A DNA stretch of 64,000 bases, taken from positions 13,362,451-13,426,450 of the forward strand of contig CAXKWD010000011.1 in assembly GCA_964059195.1 (NCBI GenBank), written 5' to 3'. The notes beneath the pieces are model-generated. The model did no database searches and had not been told where the DNA came from. It saw only the letters and a list, made by a program, of their open reading frames with translations. The number at the start of each line of letters is the position of its first letter. The stretch's first letter is position 1. Below, piece after piece: positions 11,395 to 23,596 of this stretch. Made by a program: the position numbers and the translations under genes. This stretch comes from Ectobius pallidus. Lineage: Eukaryota > Arthropoda > Insecta > Blattodea > Ectobiidae.

Positions 11395-11725
11395 TTACAA
11401 ATTGTAGGGTTCACATATTTTTATACCACATAATTTACACTCACATGTCGTCGTTGATTCTTGACATGATGTGTTTTTACAAATGGTATGATGGAAGCCA
11501 TGTACTGCCATTCTTTGAACATTTATCTCATCTAAAAAATGACTATTGTCCATTGAATGTTTAATTAGCTTTGGCCTTTTTTGTACTTTTTACCTATGTA
11601 TGCACCCATAGTTATGGGAAGATGTTAAATATATCAAATACGTATATACAGTTTCACCAGTGAAGAAATCAGATGAATAAAACTGAAATGGGTGGCATAG
11701 ATACCAAAAATGTTTAATCTACGTA
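11395..11725 (-). pseudogene. cysteine-rich coding remnant, probably a transposase C-terminus
   Basis: The minus frame ending at 11395-11397 reads ...RPKLIKHSMDNSHFLDEINV, then VHGFHHTICKNTSCQESTTT and CECKLCGIKICEPYNL. It has regularly spaced cysteines (C-x4-C-x7-C-x-C-x2-C-x4-C) like a small zinc-binding tail. One stop (near 11601) separates it from further same-frame sequence, FTGETVYTYLIYLTSSHNYG, up to about 11725. PiggyBac-type transposases end in a Cys-rich domain preceded by an H....R-type segment, so that is one candidate. I do not recognise the exact family. It is short and broken, hence a relic. Confidence 0.5.
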
Positions 11726-13376
11726 ATAATTCAGAAAAATTTAACACATAAAACAGCTATTGGAGAATAAAAAACTAATTATTACAAAAGCATATTCCTT
11801 TCAGTCTAAAAACAATTAAACAGCGGTTCATTGGTTTTAGATTGGTTTTTATCTTACATTTTCAGCACCACCTATAAACGAAATTTTCTCTTTGTTTATA
11901 AAATACAATTACCACCTGTGCTCAGTATATAAAACCTTAAAAATTTTAGCCTACTTTGAAAAACATAACTTATTTTCACAAATTCAACAGATATAAGTAG
12001 CGTAAGCTACTAATCTAGAGGTATAAAAACTTGCGATACATACATTAAATTAGTCAAAAGTATTGCTAAAAATTCTTAAAATTCTGTGTATAAAATTATA
12101 TGAATGCCACTAAGAAAACTAACTGAAATCCTGAAATGGTAATAAAATTTAATTTAACAACTAAAGAACAAATCAGATAAAATGTAACAGGAAAATATAC
12201 GTAGGCCTTGCTTTCTCATTAAAGAAATAACGAAATTTATTTATTATAAATTACGGCGTGAGATATTCTGCTTACCCTAGCCTGATTTTTGAAAACAGCA
12301 CCGGTAGTAATAGAAATACAAAACAATAGGATAATAATAAAATACATTAATGAGAATTTCAGCCTATGTACTAGTACTTTTTACCACAAATAACGTTCTA
12401 ACCGAATATGAATTATTTGGGGAATGTATATCTATATTTTAATTTAGGAATTTAGTATAATCCATTAATTTATTTTAATATTTTACAGAATTTGTAAGCT
12501 GTCTTTTAATAAGCAAGTTCATTAGATTTCTTATCTCTATACGTGGTTAACTTTACAATATTACACTTTGCATATTCTATATATATATCACACTGTTTTT
12601 TCAATTTAACATACAATGAAATAATATTATTCATACATTAAAATAATAGTGTCTGTAATTAATATTAATACATAATTTATTAATTAAAATGAGTTGACTT
12701 ATTTAACCTTTTATTTATAACTTACAATTAAGTATTCATAATAATTCTCAATTAAAGAATTATAGTCTCATAACATTAATAACTTCAATAACTTCAATAT
12801 GAAGTTTATCAATAATCTGGTATCTGTATCTGGTACCCTATGATCCCCAGGTGGGGCGAAGGGGCCTCCAATGGAGGTTTCATTACCTATACTAAATTTG
12901 ATATGCTTCTTTTCCGAGAGAGGGTAGAGGGACAGGTGGTAAGCCCATCGCCTCGCAACCCCCCTCTGGAAACTAACAGTCTTACTAATAATCCAGTTGT
13001 AACATTTATACCAGGAATATACACAGCTGAGGAAAGAAAGTGTACTAATAATCGTTGCATAAGGCTGAATGTGTGCAACCTTTACACAGCCTGGCCCCCT
13101 TGTTTAAACTTGACGTAAATATTCAAGATGGCCGATATGCGTAACAGCCGGTCGCTTCGTAGATGTCTGAGATTGAATTTTGAGGTTATGCATCCATTCT
13201 TAAGGTAACTTGTTATGAAACATTCTGGGCTACTTTTGCGGAATTATAAATATTGTTCCTTGTTTGCGGGACATATTTCCATACTTGTACCCATGATTAC
13301 AGCTTTCTGAAAACAATATAATGAAATACTGAAACTAAAATTAGTCAGCAGACGATCCATCGTTGTTTGCCCGCTA
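11726..13376. other. unassigned, AT-rich; GC-richer patch at 12840-13120
   Basis: Long AT-rich sequence without frames of interest. At 12840-13120 open frames on both strands overlap and look like chance products of a GC-richer patch. Confidence 0.3.
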
Positions 13377-13399
13377 CACCGATAGATGGCGTTCAGCAG
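13377..13399 (+). promoter_or_regulatory. CTCF-like motif
   Basis: CCGATAGATGGCGTTCAGCA closely fits the insect CTCF core (CC-x-x-x-AG-R-TGGCG). A motif match alone is weak evidence. A second, better match is at 15805-15819. Confidence 0.3.
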
Positions 13400-13611
13400 T
13401 CCCTTCATAGCCTGAGGCTAGTAACGTCATGAAAAGCGTGACGTATTTGATGACGTTGGACGTACAAACCTGGTGTAAACTCGGCAGTTACACACCTATT
13501 ATTGGTAATGCGGCTTATGCAGAACTTGCACGGTGAACAACCAAACAACCGTTCAACGCAGGTATAAGCAGCTTTTATTAGTAAGGCTGTTAGTATTTCT
13601 TGGACGTGAAA

Positions 13612-13735
13612 GGGCCGATAAATTTTGTCCAGAGGCTCTAATTTAGGCTTGGAGTTCTTTTACGTGCCGTAAATCTACGACACGGGACCCCCAGCTTAAA
13701 GTCCCTCCCGGAGGACTGCGTGCCCAGGATTTTTT
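13612..13735 (-). repeat. SINE family C fragment
   Basis: On the minus strand GTAGATTTACGGCACGTAAA and AGAACTCC align with GTAGATTTACTGGCATGTAA / AGAGATCC of the 7195-7430 SINE. The preceding block reads GGGTCCCGTGTC. Head absent. Confidence 0.55.
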
Positions 13736-14639
13736 TTATCAATAATAGGATTATAATATTTTGCCATGTTTCGTTACAGAAGTTATAATGCTACTAATTC
13801 CATAATTATTTGGGATAATCAAAATATCTCACTTAATAAAGTGAGGGGTTACGATATCTAGAAGTGATGAGGTCCTAGTATAGTTAACAATATTGTTAAA
13901 TATTATGAAAATTAAACACGACTTTAAAGAGAGAAGATGTAGCCAGAATTTGGCTTAATGAATGAGGGCAGTGAAAGCACAGGTATGCTTGATATTTCGG
14001 AACCAATCCACGTACAGCACCTCTGTCCCGAATGTAGCCTCGTTATTAGGAATGTAAACCCGTCCCGTCCCGTCCCACTAACACAATCATTACGGCCTCG
14101 CATGAATAAGAGAAATGCGGTATTCCCTTGGCGGCTATACTCCACGCTTCCACTGCCCACGGGCGAATTCCTGACCCCTTTCCTGGAGGATAAATAAGAC
14201 ATGCCCGGGAACAGAGGCAAAGAAAGCGACATGCATGTCCCTTGGGATACACCTCACATGCCGGAATTAGGGTTAACAGCATTACACAATCCCGTTATGA
14301 GAGGTGAAAGTAGCTTGCATTCATGAGGTAACTTGGCGTGTCCGCTTGTGTAATTATAAGCCTTCCTCATTTCCACCAGTACCTGCTATCTTCTAGTGGA
14401 ACATGTTAGCGAATTGTCATGTAATATTCTGGTACAGGTTACCTTTATCTATCATATCTACAGATACATGATATCACTTATCAATCGCGATTGTTATCTT
14501 CCCCATCACAACAAGTTAATGATGGTTATTATTAGGGGGCGGATTTCTATGACATATCATATTTTTCCCCTTTGCATTATTTCAGGTTTCCGACTAATTT
14601 AAACCCGATTCCAAGCATCCTGGAGAAAATGGAACAGCT
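13736..14639. other. unassigned; GC-richer island at 13930-14290
   Basis: Three mutually overlapping frames (102, 79 and 78 codons on both strands) reflect low stop-codon density in a GC-richer island that includes a short CGTCC-CGTCC repeat (14058-14076). None has a domain I recognise. Noncoding conserved DNA is an alternative, but I have no evidence for it. Confidence 0.3.
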
Positions 14640-15330
14640 TTTATTGTGCATATAACTGTATATTTAGGAAATTTTCAACTATTGTGCATATTTAGTATGA
14701 ATATGCATATTTAGGTCATTTTTTGCATATTTGTGTGCATATTAAATAAATTTTGAAGTTTCCAGTCATATTTTGCATTAAAATGATACTAATTGAGAAT
14801 TTACAGATATTTTAGATAATTGAGTGGCTTAATATCAAAGGCGGACATCTATCGGAAAAATTGAAACTGAGTTAGAAGTGGATTCCTATAGGATTTTGTC
14901 TCCCCTTTCCAATGGTGAAATCGGTTTTAGTCAGAAACGGGCGCAAGCACGTAATTTTTTGCTTCAAAGTTGAAGGTTCGTTTCAAATTCGGACTCCTGC
15001 TGTGCAAGTTGTTTTCAACATCGGACATCTACCAAACAGCCAATGCGGGAGCTAGAATCTGATCACATGACTTCCGATTTACCAATGGCTGCTGCTGTTC
15101 CCAATGTGCAATCTGTTTTGCTCATGTTGCGTGCTTGTAATATTATTTTGACCTTGTAATAATATTATTAAAGGTATTATTGAAAAGAGAAAGTGTTCCC
15201 ATGGAGAATAATATTTCAGTTAGTGAAGGGAACACAAGAAGAAGGAAAAGCAATTCATAAAAGTGGACAAGAAATGTAGAGAAGCGTAAGGATGACTTCA
15301 CATTTTGGATATGCTAATTTGATATGTCAA
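14640..15330. other. possible DNA-transposon remnant with GCATATTT repeats
   Basis: Between 14645 and 14750 GCATAT recurs at least five times, and TATTTAGGTCATTTTTTGCA (14709) matches motifs at 53295 and 53734. At 15200-15300 a short plus frame begins MENNISVSEGNTRRRKSN, then a stop, then KWTRNVEKRKDDFTFW, which looks like the eroded start of a basic DNA-binding protein. No terminal repeats could be paired. Confidence 0.35.
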
Positions 15331-18300
15331 ACCAAATAATCTATAGTGTGGTGAAAGTCTGATGTCAGAAATGTTAGAATTAGTCATAACGAATATTCTA
15401 ACGCGGTAAAACTTCGTTAACAGGGCATAGAGTAATAATGAATTAACGTTAATGCTAGCTGATGCAATCGCGAGAATCGTGCAGTATTTATAAAATAAAA
15501 TCTTGTTTAAGGAATTTTTACAGTGTATTGGTATTTAATTTGTACTGTATTTCAGTTTTCACCTCCTTATCTTTCTTAGCAATATTAGGGTTGTTCATTA
15601 GCACTCTGTATATCCATCGTGTATAATGAAGTCATGAAACCACATTGTTGGTACATGTAGAGAATGGAAACATACTGTATAAAACCCCTGAAAAAATTCA
15701 TACAATAATTTAAATTAATCGAAGTCACGTCAATAAATGATTATTAAGCATTGAAATACAATATGCTATTCATATTCCAATGGGAACCTTTCTGTCAGCG
15801 ACTCCCGATAGGTGGCAGCAGGGTCAAAAGAGGTCCAAGCATGTCGTCTGCTGTCCATTGAACATAATGGACCAGACTATTTAAACATCAATCAGAATGC
15901 CAGAAAACATGTTGTGGCGATCATATGTGTAAAACAGAGGTGTACACATATGCTTTACGAAATATATGGTTATAAAATATAAGGAAGATTAAACGGATGC
16001 TAATAGTTAATAGTCTATGATTTCCTTCAAATCTCCTCGCTCAACACTTTCAAATCCTCAGAATTGACTCACTATCTTAATCATTTTTACAAAGAATAAA
16101 ACTTAACAATAAGTAGTATTCTCATTATCTACAACAGAAGGCCATGTTTCAAATATCTTCATCAAATGGACAAGATTCACTTATGTTCTGTTGCTTTAAA
16201 CAGAAAGTTCGCCCAGCAGGAAACTCAACCATTTATTCTCTTTCAAACTATGATACAAAATTACTTCTATGGACAGTATTTGATAAATACAAGTTACTTA
16301 ATTTATCAACTTCATAACAAAAATTCACATATTTCTGTTTCACATTTTTTATAATTTGTATAATAAAATTATTAATATTTTGATTAAATTCGTAAGTTTT
16401 TTCATTGCAAACATTAAAACAAATCGTAAAATTGAAACAATTTCAAAACTGAATTATTCTTACAGACATTGGTTGTTCTTGTAAATTGAAGATTAAAAAA
16501 ATATATATATATATATATTTTAAAGAAGACGTCAAAGCATATTTTTCCTTTCTATACTAGCAATTGGCACTGGCTATTTTTTCCCTCTAAAGACAAAAAA
16601 TAAAAAATAAAAGATAAATAAATCAACTACACTGTTATTATATACAACTCACTTTTATAATGCACATTAATGATATTAAAACACTATATTAGAACTGGAA
16701 TTACCGATGCACGTAGATATTTTAACTCGAATCGAAGAGAACATAGTATTTTGAATTATTAGCATATGAGAACCCAGTACAATGAATAACAATTCCCTGC
16801 GAGCCATAATTCTGAAACTTATGCAATATAATTCTAAAACAAAAAGTATGAACCAATATTATGGATGGGCGTTGACGTTAAAAATATTACGCATTTAGGC
16901 CTATAGTAATAATCACAAGAAAATCATTTCCTTATTACCTTATTTTGACATTCCAGCTTCTTTCAAATTACGTTGACTTCATGAAAAGAACATTCTATTA
17001 CTAATATGATACACTATTCAAATACTTTTATTTTTATTTGTTTTCCACACAAAAACTTAATGACAGCTATAATTCTGGAGCATGTCTTATTCGTAAGCCT
17101 TTAAAGGATATTATTTAGAAGCAAGCAAACGTAACCTAAATTTATTTATAAAATATTAATGATAATAGGAATAAAATATTTACACATTTGTATCCAAGTT
17201 CTTTACTTTCTATAACTACTGTGTTATATTAATCAAATATTAGCATCTGTTTACCACACAGTAAATCCATAACCGAAAGCTGAAATATATACAGAATATT
17301 GTGAAAGCAAACAACCATGAACCTAAATTACTTTTTAAAAATGACTTACAGTATAAAGAATATTTTTAACATATTTACGACTATGGTTATAAATCTAAAG
17401 AAGATGGGATGTTTTCTTTGTGAAGTACTGTACAACAAGTTTTAAATGTTTCATAAAATTTGAAATATTTCTTCACCATTTAACGAATACAAATGTCATC
17501 GCGATATACAGGAATAATTTTAATATTTTGAATTATTTGTCACTAAGCTACACATGTCTCTGCAAAATAATTATTGTTCCTGTTTTTGCTGACACACCCC
17601 ACGGGTTCTTTTCGACTTAATAATTACAACCAATTATTACTTCAGACAGACATTAATTATTTAATTCTTTTAACAAATCAATACTTTTTCTGGCGATCTC
17701 ACACTCTCCTAGGCAGAATATAGGTATCTGATTTCTGGAATATAACTTAAACGTTATTAATCGCCAGTTTTTATAGGAAAGCCAACATTATTCACATCTA
17801 TTGATACGCATAAGTATATGGCAGAACGAGATGGCAGGACCTCCTCAGACCCTGCTGCGCTCTGGTGGACAAATTTTTAACTGCACGCAAAAGGTTCCCA
17901 TTGGAGAGTCATTTTCTCAAAGCTGTTCGCATGAACTCCACTATACGAAGGGAAGCGCCGTACAGGAGCAAACATTTCTCCGACACCGGTGTACTGCGTG
18001 CAGTATCCAGGCTACACAAAGGCGCTAGTCCATAAAGTCATACTTAAAATTTTGTTGGTCATATTTTAATGTATTTTAGGTCATAAATGCATGCATATAT
18101 CCTATTTGTTAGGTCATAGAAATCCACCCCCTAGTTATTATTAATGTCGATGGTATGAAGAAATCTTCAACGTCATTGGATTTTTATTATTTTTCTTTCT
18201 GCAATTTTTTTTACTGGAATAACGACAACACCTATTATTTTTAGCCAATGATAATATATTTATATTCCCTTTTCTTTTCTTCTTTCTCTTCATAATCTGA

Positions 18301-18409
18301 CTGTTATAATTATGTTTTTTTATTCTAAGGCGATTTTCTTACACAGAAGAACATGTTAACGCATGTTATTTTACAAATAATTTTCGCTCTGTTTTTCACG
18401 ATAACTGCA
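15331..18409. other. AT-rich, no gene; diverged inverted pair at 15778 and 17911
   Basis: The stretch CCAATGGGAACCTTT...GCAGCAGGGTC...GAGGTCC (15778-15842) reappears in inverted, diverged form at 17834-17911. A (TA)n run lies at 16500-16520 and a TAGGCCTA at 16896. Two motifs close to the CTCF consensus lie within the inverted pair. Confidence 0.4.
15805..15819 (+). promoter_or_regulatory. CTCF-like motif
   Basis: CCGATAGGTGGCAGC fits the CTCF core CCASNAGRKGGCRSY with a single mismatch. The inverted counterpart at 17854-17868 (CCACCAGAGCGCAGC on the minus strand) also has one mismatch. Occupancy cannot be judged from sequence. Confidence 0.35.

Positions 18410-18469
<60 letters not shown>
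18410..18469. repeat. (ATT)n microsatellite
   Basis: About 20 near-perfect ATT units. They give rise to a spurious poly-isoleucine frame. Confidence 0.95.
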
Positions 18470-18651
18470 GTACTCCTTTATTTCTTCTTACGAATGGTAA
18501 ACATATTAATGAACCCTCCCATTACTGTTATCGTAACTGTCACTGCGTCGTAGTCATTTTTAATCCGTTTATAACGAAGTTATAGTCAATCAGTTTTAAT
18601 CATATTCATCTATGTTGCTTGTATATTTCAATATTACAGAATTTTGAAGGG

Positions 18652-18957
18652 CATTGTGTAGCGCAGTGGTTGAGGCGCTACGCTACAAACTGGAAGGTCG
18701 CGGGTTCGATTCCCGATGAGGTCGTTTGGAGTTTTTTTAATTGGCCTAATCCTTCTGGTGGCACTATGGCCCTGGGGTTGACTCAGCCTCTAACATAAAT
18801 GAGTACCAGGGGCAGTCCTGGGGGTAAAGGCGGCCGGTGCGTAAGGGTGACAACCTTACCACCTTCACGTTCCGAATTTCCAAAATCTGGGAACCTCAAC
18901 CTGGAACCCTCTGGGTCTCCATGGCCTGTATAGGAATCACTTTACCTTTTACCCTTT
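18652..18957 (+). repeat. tRNA-derived SINE, family A, near full length
   Basis: Reference copy for the family here. A box GTAGCGCAGTGGTTGAGGCG and B box CGCGGGTTCGATTCCCGATG are followed by TGGTGGCACTATGGCCCTGG, GACTCAGCCTCTAAC, GGGGGTAAAGGCGG and ACAACCTTACCACCTTCACG. It ends ATGGCCTGTATAGGAATCAC and a T-rich tail. Internal Pol III promoter boxes are visible but the tRNA cloverleaf is not. Other copies: 2645, 19850, 22601, 57925, 62705. Confidence 0.9.
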
Positions 18958-19849
18958 TACTGAATTATCACACAGAATATATTATCATGCATTACTCCTT
19001 TTAAACAAATTACTTAACAACAAGATAGATGATACTTTTTTATGTTTCACGTAAAAGATCCTGTAATTTAGAATTTTTTTTCATTCTTACCACTCATTAT
19101 TTCCGTAAATAAAATATTTAACGATTTTTATGTTATTGCTGGTATTTTATGAAAAAAGAGGCTTGCTAATACCTGAGTATAGAATATATATACGCATCCT
19201 CTTATAATCTTAGCGCCTGGAGTAATTACCAATCAAGTATTATTCTTAAACCATTCAAGATATAAAGGTGGTACTTAATTCATAATAAAAATTCAAATAT
19301 TTCACTAAAACTTTCCCGATTGAAGTTTTCTGGACACAACTAGAAAAAAAAATTGCATACTGAATTTCGCTTTACTCTCCTCATTTCATATCGTCTCATA
19401 TCACTCAGAAAGCTGTAGCTCCTGCAATAATTATCACTCAGTTGCTCATAAACCATTCAAGATAAATAGATAGTACTTAATTTTTAATTAAGCTCAAATA
19501 TTTTACTAAATCTTTCTCGCTTATAGTTTTTTGGGAACACAAAAGGGAAAAATGTCGCATAGTCAGATTTGCTTCATCCGAATGTTATGTTATTGACGTT
19601 ATTTATAAAATGAAAACACTTTGTGTCCGCTGTTTTAAGACTCTGTGTTATCAGTCGTTAGGATTGTTGTGTGTACATCAATATTTCTGCACAAATTTCA
19701 CAATAATCCGAACAAGGGTTAATTAAATGTTGTGAGTTTAGGCCTAATCACAAGGGTGTGCTATCGTATCTAGACTGAGTAAATGCCGGGACCTTCCTAG
19801 CATGGAACCAAAATGGCGGACGATTATACGCACTCTTTATAAAACCTTA
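18958..19849. other. unassigned, AT-rich
   Basis: Contains two imperfect parallel segments near 19230-19340 and 19430-19540 (both hold ACCATTCAAGAT and STAGTACTTAAT, TTTCACTAAAACTTTC / TTTTACTAAATCTTTC). This suggests an old tandem duplication with a period of about 195 bp. Confidence 0.4.
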
Positions 19850-20026
19850 GGTTGAGGTACTGCGCTATAAACCGAAAGTCGCGAATTTGATCGCCGATTA
19901 GGTTATTGGATTTTTCAATCGGCGTAATCTTACTGCCTTCTAATTCCCAAATTTCTAAAAATCAAGGAGCTTCAAATTCCTAAAATTATAATGGCTTTCA
20001 CCGTCTGTATAGGAATCACTTTATTT
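19850..20026 (+). repeat. SINE family A, strongly diverged and internally deleted
   Basis: GGTTGAGGTACTGCGCTATA, then GTCGCGAATTTGATCGCCGA for the B-box region, then the family 3' end (TTCCCAAATTTCTAAAAATC, TGTATAGGAATCACTTTA). The middle of the body is missing. Confidence 0.75.
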
Positions 20027-20825
20027 TTTTAAATACAATTTTGTGTATGTAAAATATAATGTTATGTGTCGTATTTTAAACAGTAGACTAATATGTCCAT
20101 AGGCTTAGTCCATTGACTGCTGAATTGTAATTGAAGGAATTTGTCAACCTTTTATTTCTGTTTATACAGAGATGTGAAATGCTCCTTGCGTTGAAATTTC
20201 TAGGTACACTGAACAGCACATAACCCAACGAGGATCTTTTATGACCCCGAGCTGGAGTTCGGAAAATGAAACGTAAACAAGCCAAACAAGAAAATGGTAT
20301 GAAACTATACTGAAACATGTGCATTGTGCTTTGATCCTGAATAAAAAGATTGCAAATGTTTATACTAAGTCATTTACATGGTACGAAGTACAAGGCTAGA
20401 CTACAGTTGAGGGTAATGAACGGGCACTCACACGGCAATTCCTGTCATACTTAAGCTCGATTCTGGGTTTTTCATTTGGGCGGGATTGTAAAATGTAGGG
20501 GGAAACCTATTCATCATTTGGGTGAGATTTACATATCATTTGGGCGGGCATTCAGTAGGTACCTGTTTCTATTTATATGAATGCGGGGCTATTCAATACA
20601 GTGTTAACTCACAATATAAAGACTTGGGACTGACGATATGAATACCCGTTACATTATCGGTGCAGATATCATGTATAGTACAGTGTCTAAAAGTTGTACA
20701 CAGTGGTTAAGGGAACTCTGGTTATTCTATCTATGGAAAGTACTTTAAGTGCTATTTGCAAACATCTATAGCGGGTATTGATTGCAAGCTATTAAATGTT
20801 AGTCTGTTTTACACAGCTTATGTCC
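20027..20825. other. unassigned; three TCATTTGGGYGRG repeats
   Basis: TCATTTGGGCGGGATT (about 20472), TCATTTGGGTGAGATT (about 20515) and TCATTTGGGCGGGCATT (about 20537) form a short degenerate direct repeat with GC-box-like cores. No gene seen nearby. Confidence 0.4.
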
Positions 20826-21255
20826 ACCGCTGCGGGCCCGGGTTCGATTCCTGGTCGGGACAAGTTCCCTAGATGGGATTTTTCCGGGGTTTTTCCTCAC
20901 CTGTGAGACAAATGTCAGGTAACATTAGGCCCTTGTGGTCCCCGGATATCATCTGGCCGTCACTATCATCTTCATCTTATCCTCGCCTTGTTTGGAATGA
21001 GTGTGTGTGTGTGTGTGTGTGCGCGCGAATTGAGTATCTCGTCCTATGTGTTCGTTTTGTCTCGGAGATGGTCCCGGCATTAGGCTGATCACTCCTCCGG
21101 GGAGGCCCTACGTGTCCTTGTCTGGTCATAAAAGTATGTATGTGATCCAAAGATAATCCCCCTCCCACGACAGGTCGCGGCCTTGTAAGGCCCGGGCGGC
21201 TTGGGTCGTTTAAATGTCCCTTAAAGGGAGATGTGAAACTCAGGAAAAGATAGAA
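20826..21255 (+). repeat. SINE family B, near full length
   Basis: The head GCGGGCCCGGGTTCGATTCC carries a B box. The body includes GGGACAAGTTCCCTAGATGG, CCTCACCTGTGAGACAAATG, GTCCCCGGATATCATCTGGC, a (GT)n run at 21001-21024, GGTCCCGGCATTAGGCTGAT, GACAGGTCGCGGCCTTGTAA and the tail TTAAAGGGAGATGTGAAACT. The A-box part is weak. Other copies: 7733 (minus), 31357, 40481 and a fragment at 37905. Confidence 0.9.
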
Positions 21256-22600
21256 GATAGACACTGCTTATTCGTTTATGATGGCCGCTTCATTAATCAA
21301 AATTAATGGGAAAAATATTTTACTCGAAAAAGGAAGAGAACGTGTAAATGTTAGGTAAGTTTATGCATCCAAGTCTCTGCAACTAATTTAAACAGAGACT
21401 TAAAACTATTCACGTATATCTTCCATGTGCAGAACTAACTTCTCTAGTAGAATTATGAATCTATCTTCATTGGATCAATTAACCCGTAACACAATAATAT
21501 AATTAAACTTACAATATAGAAATATCCCTAAATCTTATAATAGATATGGCATAGAAATATGATACCAGTTCTTAATTACCATGTTAAATGAGTGTGAAAT
21601 AAGTCATACCTCTAGCTCTAATAGGCTAAAATCTGACATGAGCGTACAAACGTAGGCCTATATGAGAATTTAGTTTGAGATTCTTGCGTTTAAAATAATT
21701 AAACTATTTTCTTACATACATCAAAGCATTCCAAGATCAGAATCATTATCACCTTCCCTCTCTGCTTTTTTTTCCCTCTCATATTGCCTTTTTTTGGTAC
21801 TAGCTTCCTTTGTGCTTGCCGGGGTAGCTCTTAGTGCCGTAAGGTGAATGAAAAAGAATTTTAGTAGAATAATTTTAACATTTTATTTCTGGGCCAAGGT
21901 AATTGTGGTATTACCAGGGTTAACGCCTGTAGTCCACTAAAATACATGAACACAGGTAGCTCATGATGCTACATGGTGTCTTAAGATAAATAGCGATGTG
22001 TGGACCTGACGTTTCGTGCACATTCGCTGACCGCAGTGGGGCACGCGAGCGTCAATGTTAACCAAAGATAAGCACCTCGCAATATATCAGTCTGACACTA
22101 TGTCCCCTTGCCATCTTTCGCATGAATTATACTAGATATAAAAGCTAAAATACAGATCTCAGATTTATAACAACTATCAGTTTACATGTGTACAATAAAA
22201 AGGTTAAATATCGTAGTTAATTGTGTTATTAAAACTGAAAGAAACTCTTGTTTAACGCTGAAATTGTTGTATAGTTTTACTTAAGACTTTCGATATCAGT
22301 GAACCATATTTAGGCAGCCTTTGATCGTTTCGTATATATGTTTTTAACTAAAATACATTAAATTCAGGAAAAGTATTATTTATACATATATCGAGCGCAA
22401 TCTACTTTTGAAAAGTCTGGTAAAATGTAACAGATACTAAACGCATTATTCACTGTCCTACCAAAAAAATGATACTAGGTTAAAGATTTGAAAATTGCTT
22501 GTTATTTCAGACATTGTTTTGAATTTTTGAGAGGCTATTTTTTCTTCCCTTACACAAACTTTCTCTCACAATAATTAAGAAATTTAATAATTATTTGGGG
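21256..22600. other. unassigned, AT-rich
   Basis: Nothing recognised beyond a TAGGCCTA at 21653. AGGTAAGT occurs at about 21353 but lacks a pyrimidine tract. Confidence 0.3.
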
Positions 22601-22747
22601 TATGCCGTAGTGTAGTGGATGAGGCGCTGCGCTACAAACCAGAAGGTCGCAGGCTCGATTCCCGATGAGGTCGTTGGGTGTTTTTCAATTTGCCTAAATC
22701 CTCCAATTTGCCTTTGTAGCGCAGTGTCTCAACCAACTGCGCCACGG

Positions 22748-22788
<41 letters not shown>
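22601..22788. repeat. two SINE family A heads in inverted orientation, then (TA)n
   Basis: A plus-strand head (GCCGTAGTGTAGTGGATGAG, CAGGCTCGATTCCCGATGAG) runs to about 22705, where the body breaks off. At 22708-22752 a second head lies on the minus strand (GCCGTGGCGCAGTTGGTTGA, GACACTGCGCTACAAAGG). A (TA)n tract follows at 22753-22788. The two heads can pair as a hairpin. Confidence 0.8.
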
Positions 22789-22790
<2 letters not shown>

Positions 22791-22930
22791 TGATATGTTT
22801 GTTCCACATATATGTAATAATGAGGTTCCCAAAGTATGAGACATTCGGCTCATGGAGGCAGTAAGGTTATAGTATATTTATTTGAATACAATTCTGTCAT
22901 TCCATTCGAACAACTAACAACGTTACTTAT

Positions 22931-23102
22931 CGTCGGTGATACTGCAATACGTCGTATGTAAAAAAATTGCCATTTTAATTTTAGTGCTTTCGAGATCAAA
23001 ATGATCAGACCTACCTTCTTGTAATTTTAATTTTGATCACAAAAGCACTAAAATTAAAATGGCAATTTTTTTTACATACGACGTATTGCAGTATCAACGG
23101 CG
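22931..23102. repeat. 65-bp-arm inverted repeat (hairpin)
   Basis: Arms 22938-23002 and 23030-23095 are nearly perfect reverse complements (landmarks GATACTGCAATACGTCGTAT and ATTTTAATTTTAGTGCTTT) with a 27-nt loop. Weak pairing continues outward (CGTCGGT against the reverse complement of AACGGCG). It has the form of a short fold-back element, but I could not define a target duplication. Confidence 0.9.
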
Positions 23103-23588
23103 TTATAGAAATTAACTGCAAATCTCAAATCATTTAAGAAACATTTCTTGAAATCTCAAATTAGCTACCTGTATCATGAGAAATTTAATAAATTATCAAG
23201 TAAGAAAATGTCCTTAAATTATTTAAAATGCATTTAGAATATTTAGTGCTACGTCACTAGTACTGTTCTATTGCGCAATATGTGTCTTCTATTTTGATAG
23301 TACGTAAGTTCACATCCGGTCATTGATTTCTCATGTTACAGTACCTACCTTCATCTCTGACACTGACATGTGAAGCATCTGAACACTTACCATGGTTTAG
23401 ATTCCACGCTTAATGGAATCTGTCTTCCAGGTTCTCTGACCTTTGAAACAGATGCCTTCAGTAAAGCGGCAAATAGACGCTAGTAAGACGTCTCCGTATC
23501 AGGTGCAGCAAAACGTAATTAGTGGCATATTTCCTTTGAGGAAATCCTTATGCCAAAGAAGAAACAAGACACATTTTAAATAAATAGT
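23103..23588. other. unassigned sequence
   Basis: Nothing recognised. Confidence 0.3.
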
Positions 23589-23596
23589 ATATAATT

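Noticed and set aside
13924..14282. 102-, 79- and 78-codon frames
   Set aside because: Same reason: overlapping frames in a GC-richer island without recognisable motifs.
18353..18553. 66-codon plus frame with a poly-isoleucine stretch
   Set aside because: Produced by the (ATT)n microsatellite. The same applies to poly-Leu/Ile frames at 26789, 27958, 34362, 36433 and 41396.
18652..18724. Functional tRNA gene
   Set aside because: A and B boxes are present, but the sequence does not fold into a cloverleaf and belongs to a repeated SINE family. The same applies to 2645, 7195, 10660, 30200, 44872 and 62705.
21350..21360. AGGTAAGT as another recursive splice site
   Set aside because: No pyrimidine tract upstream.
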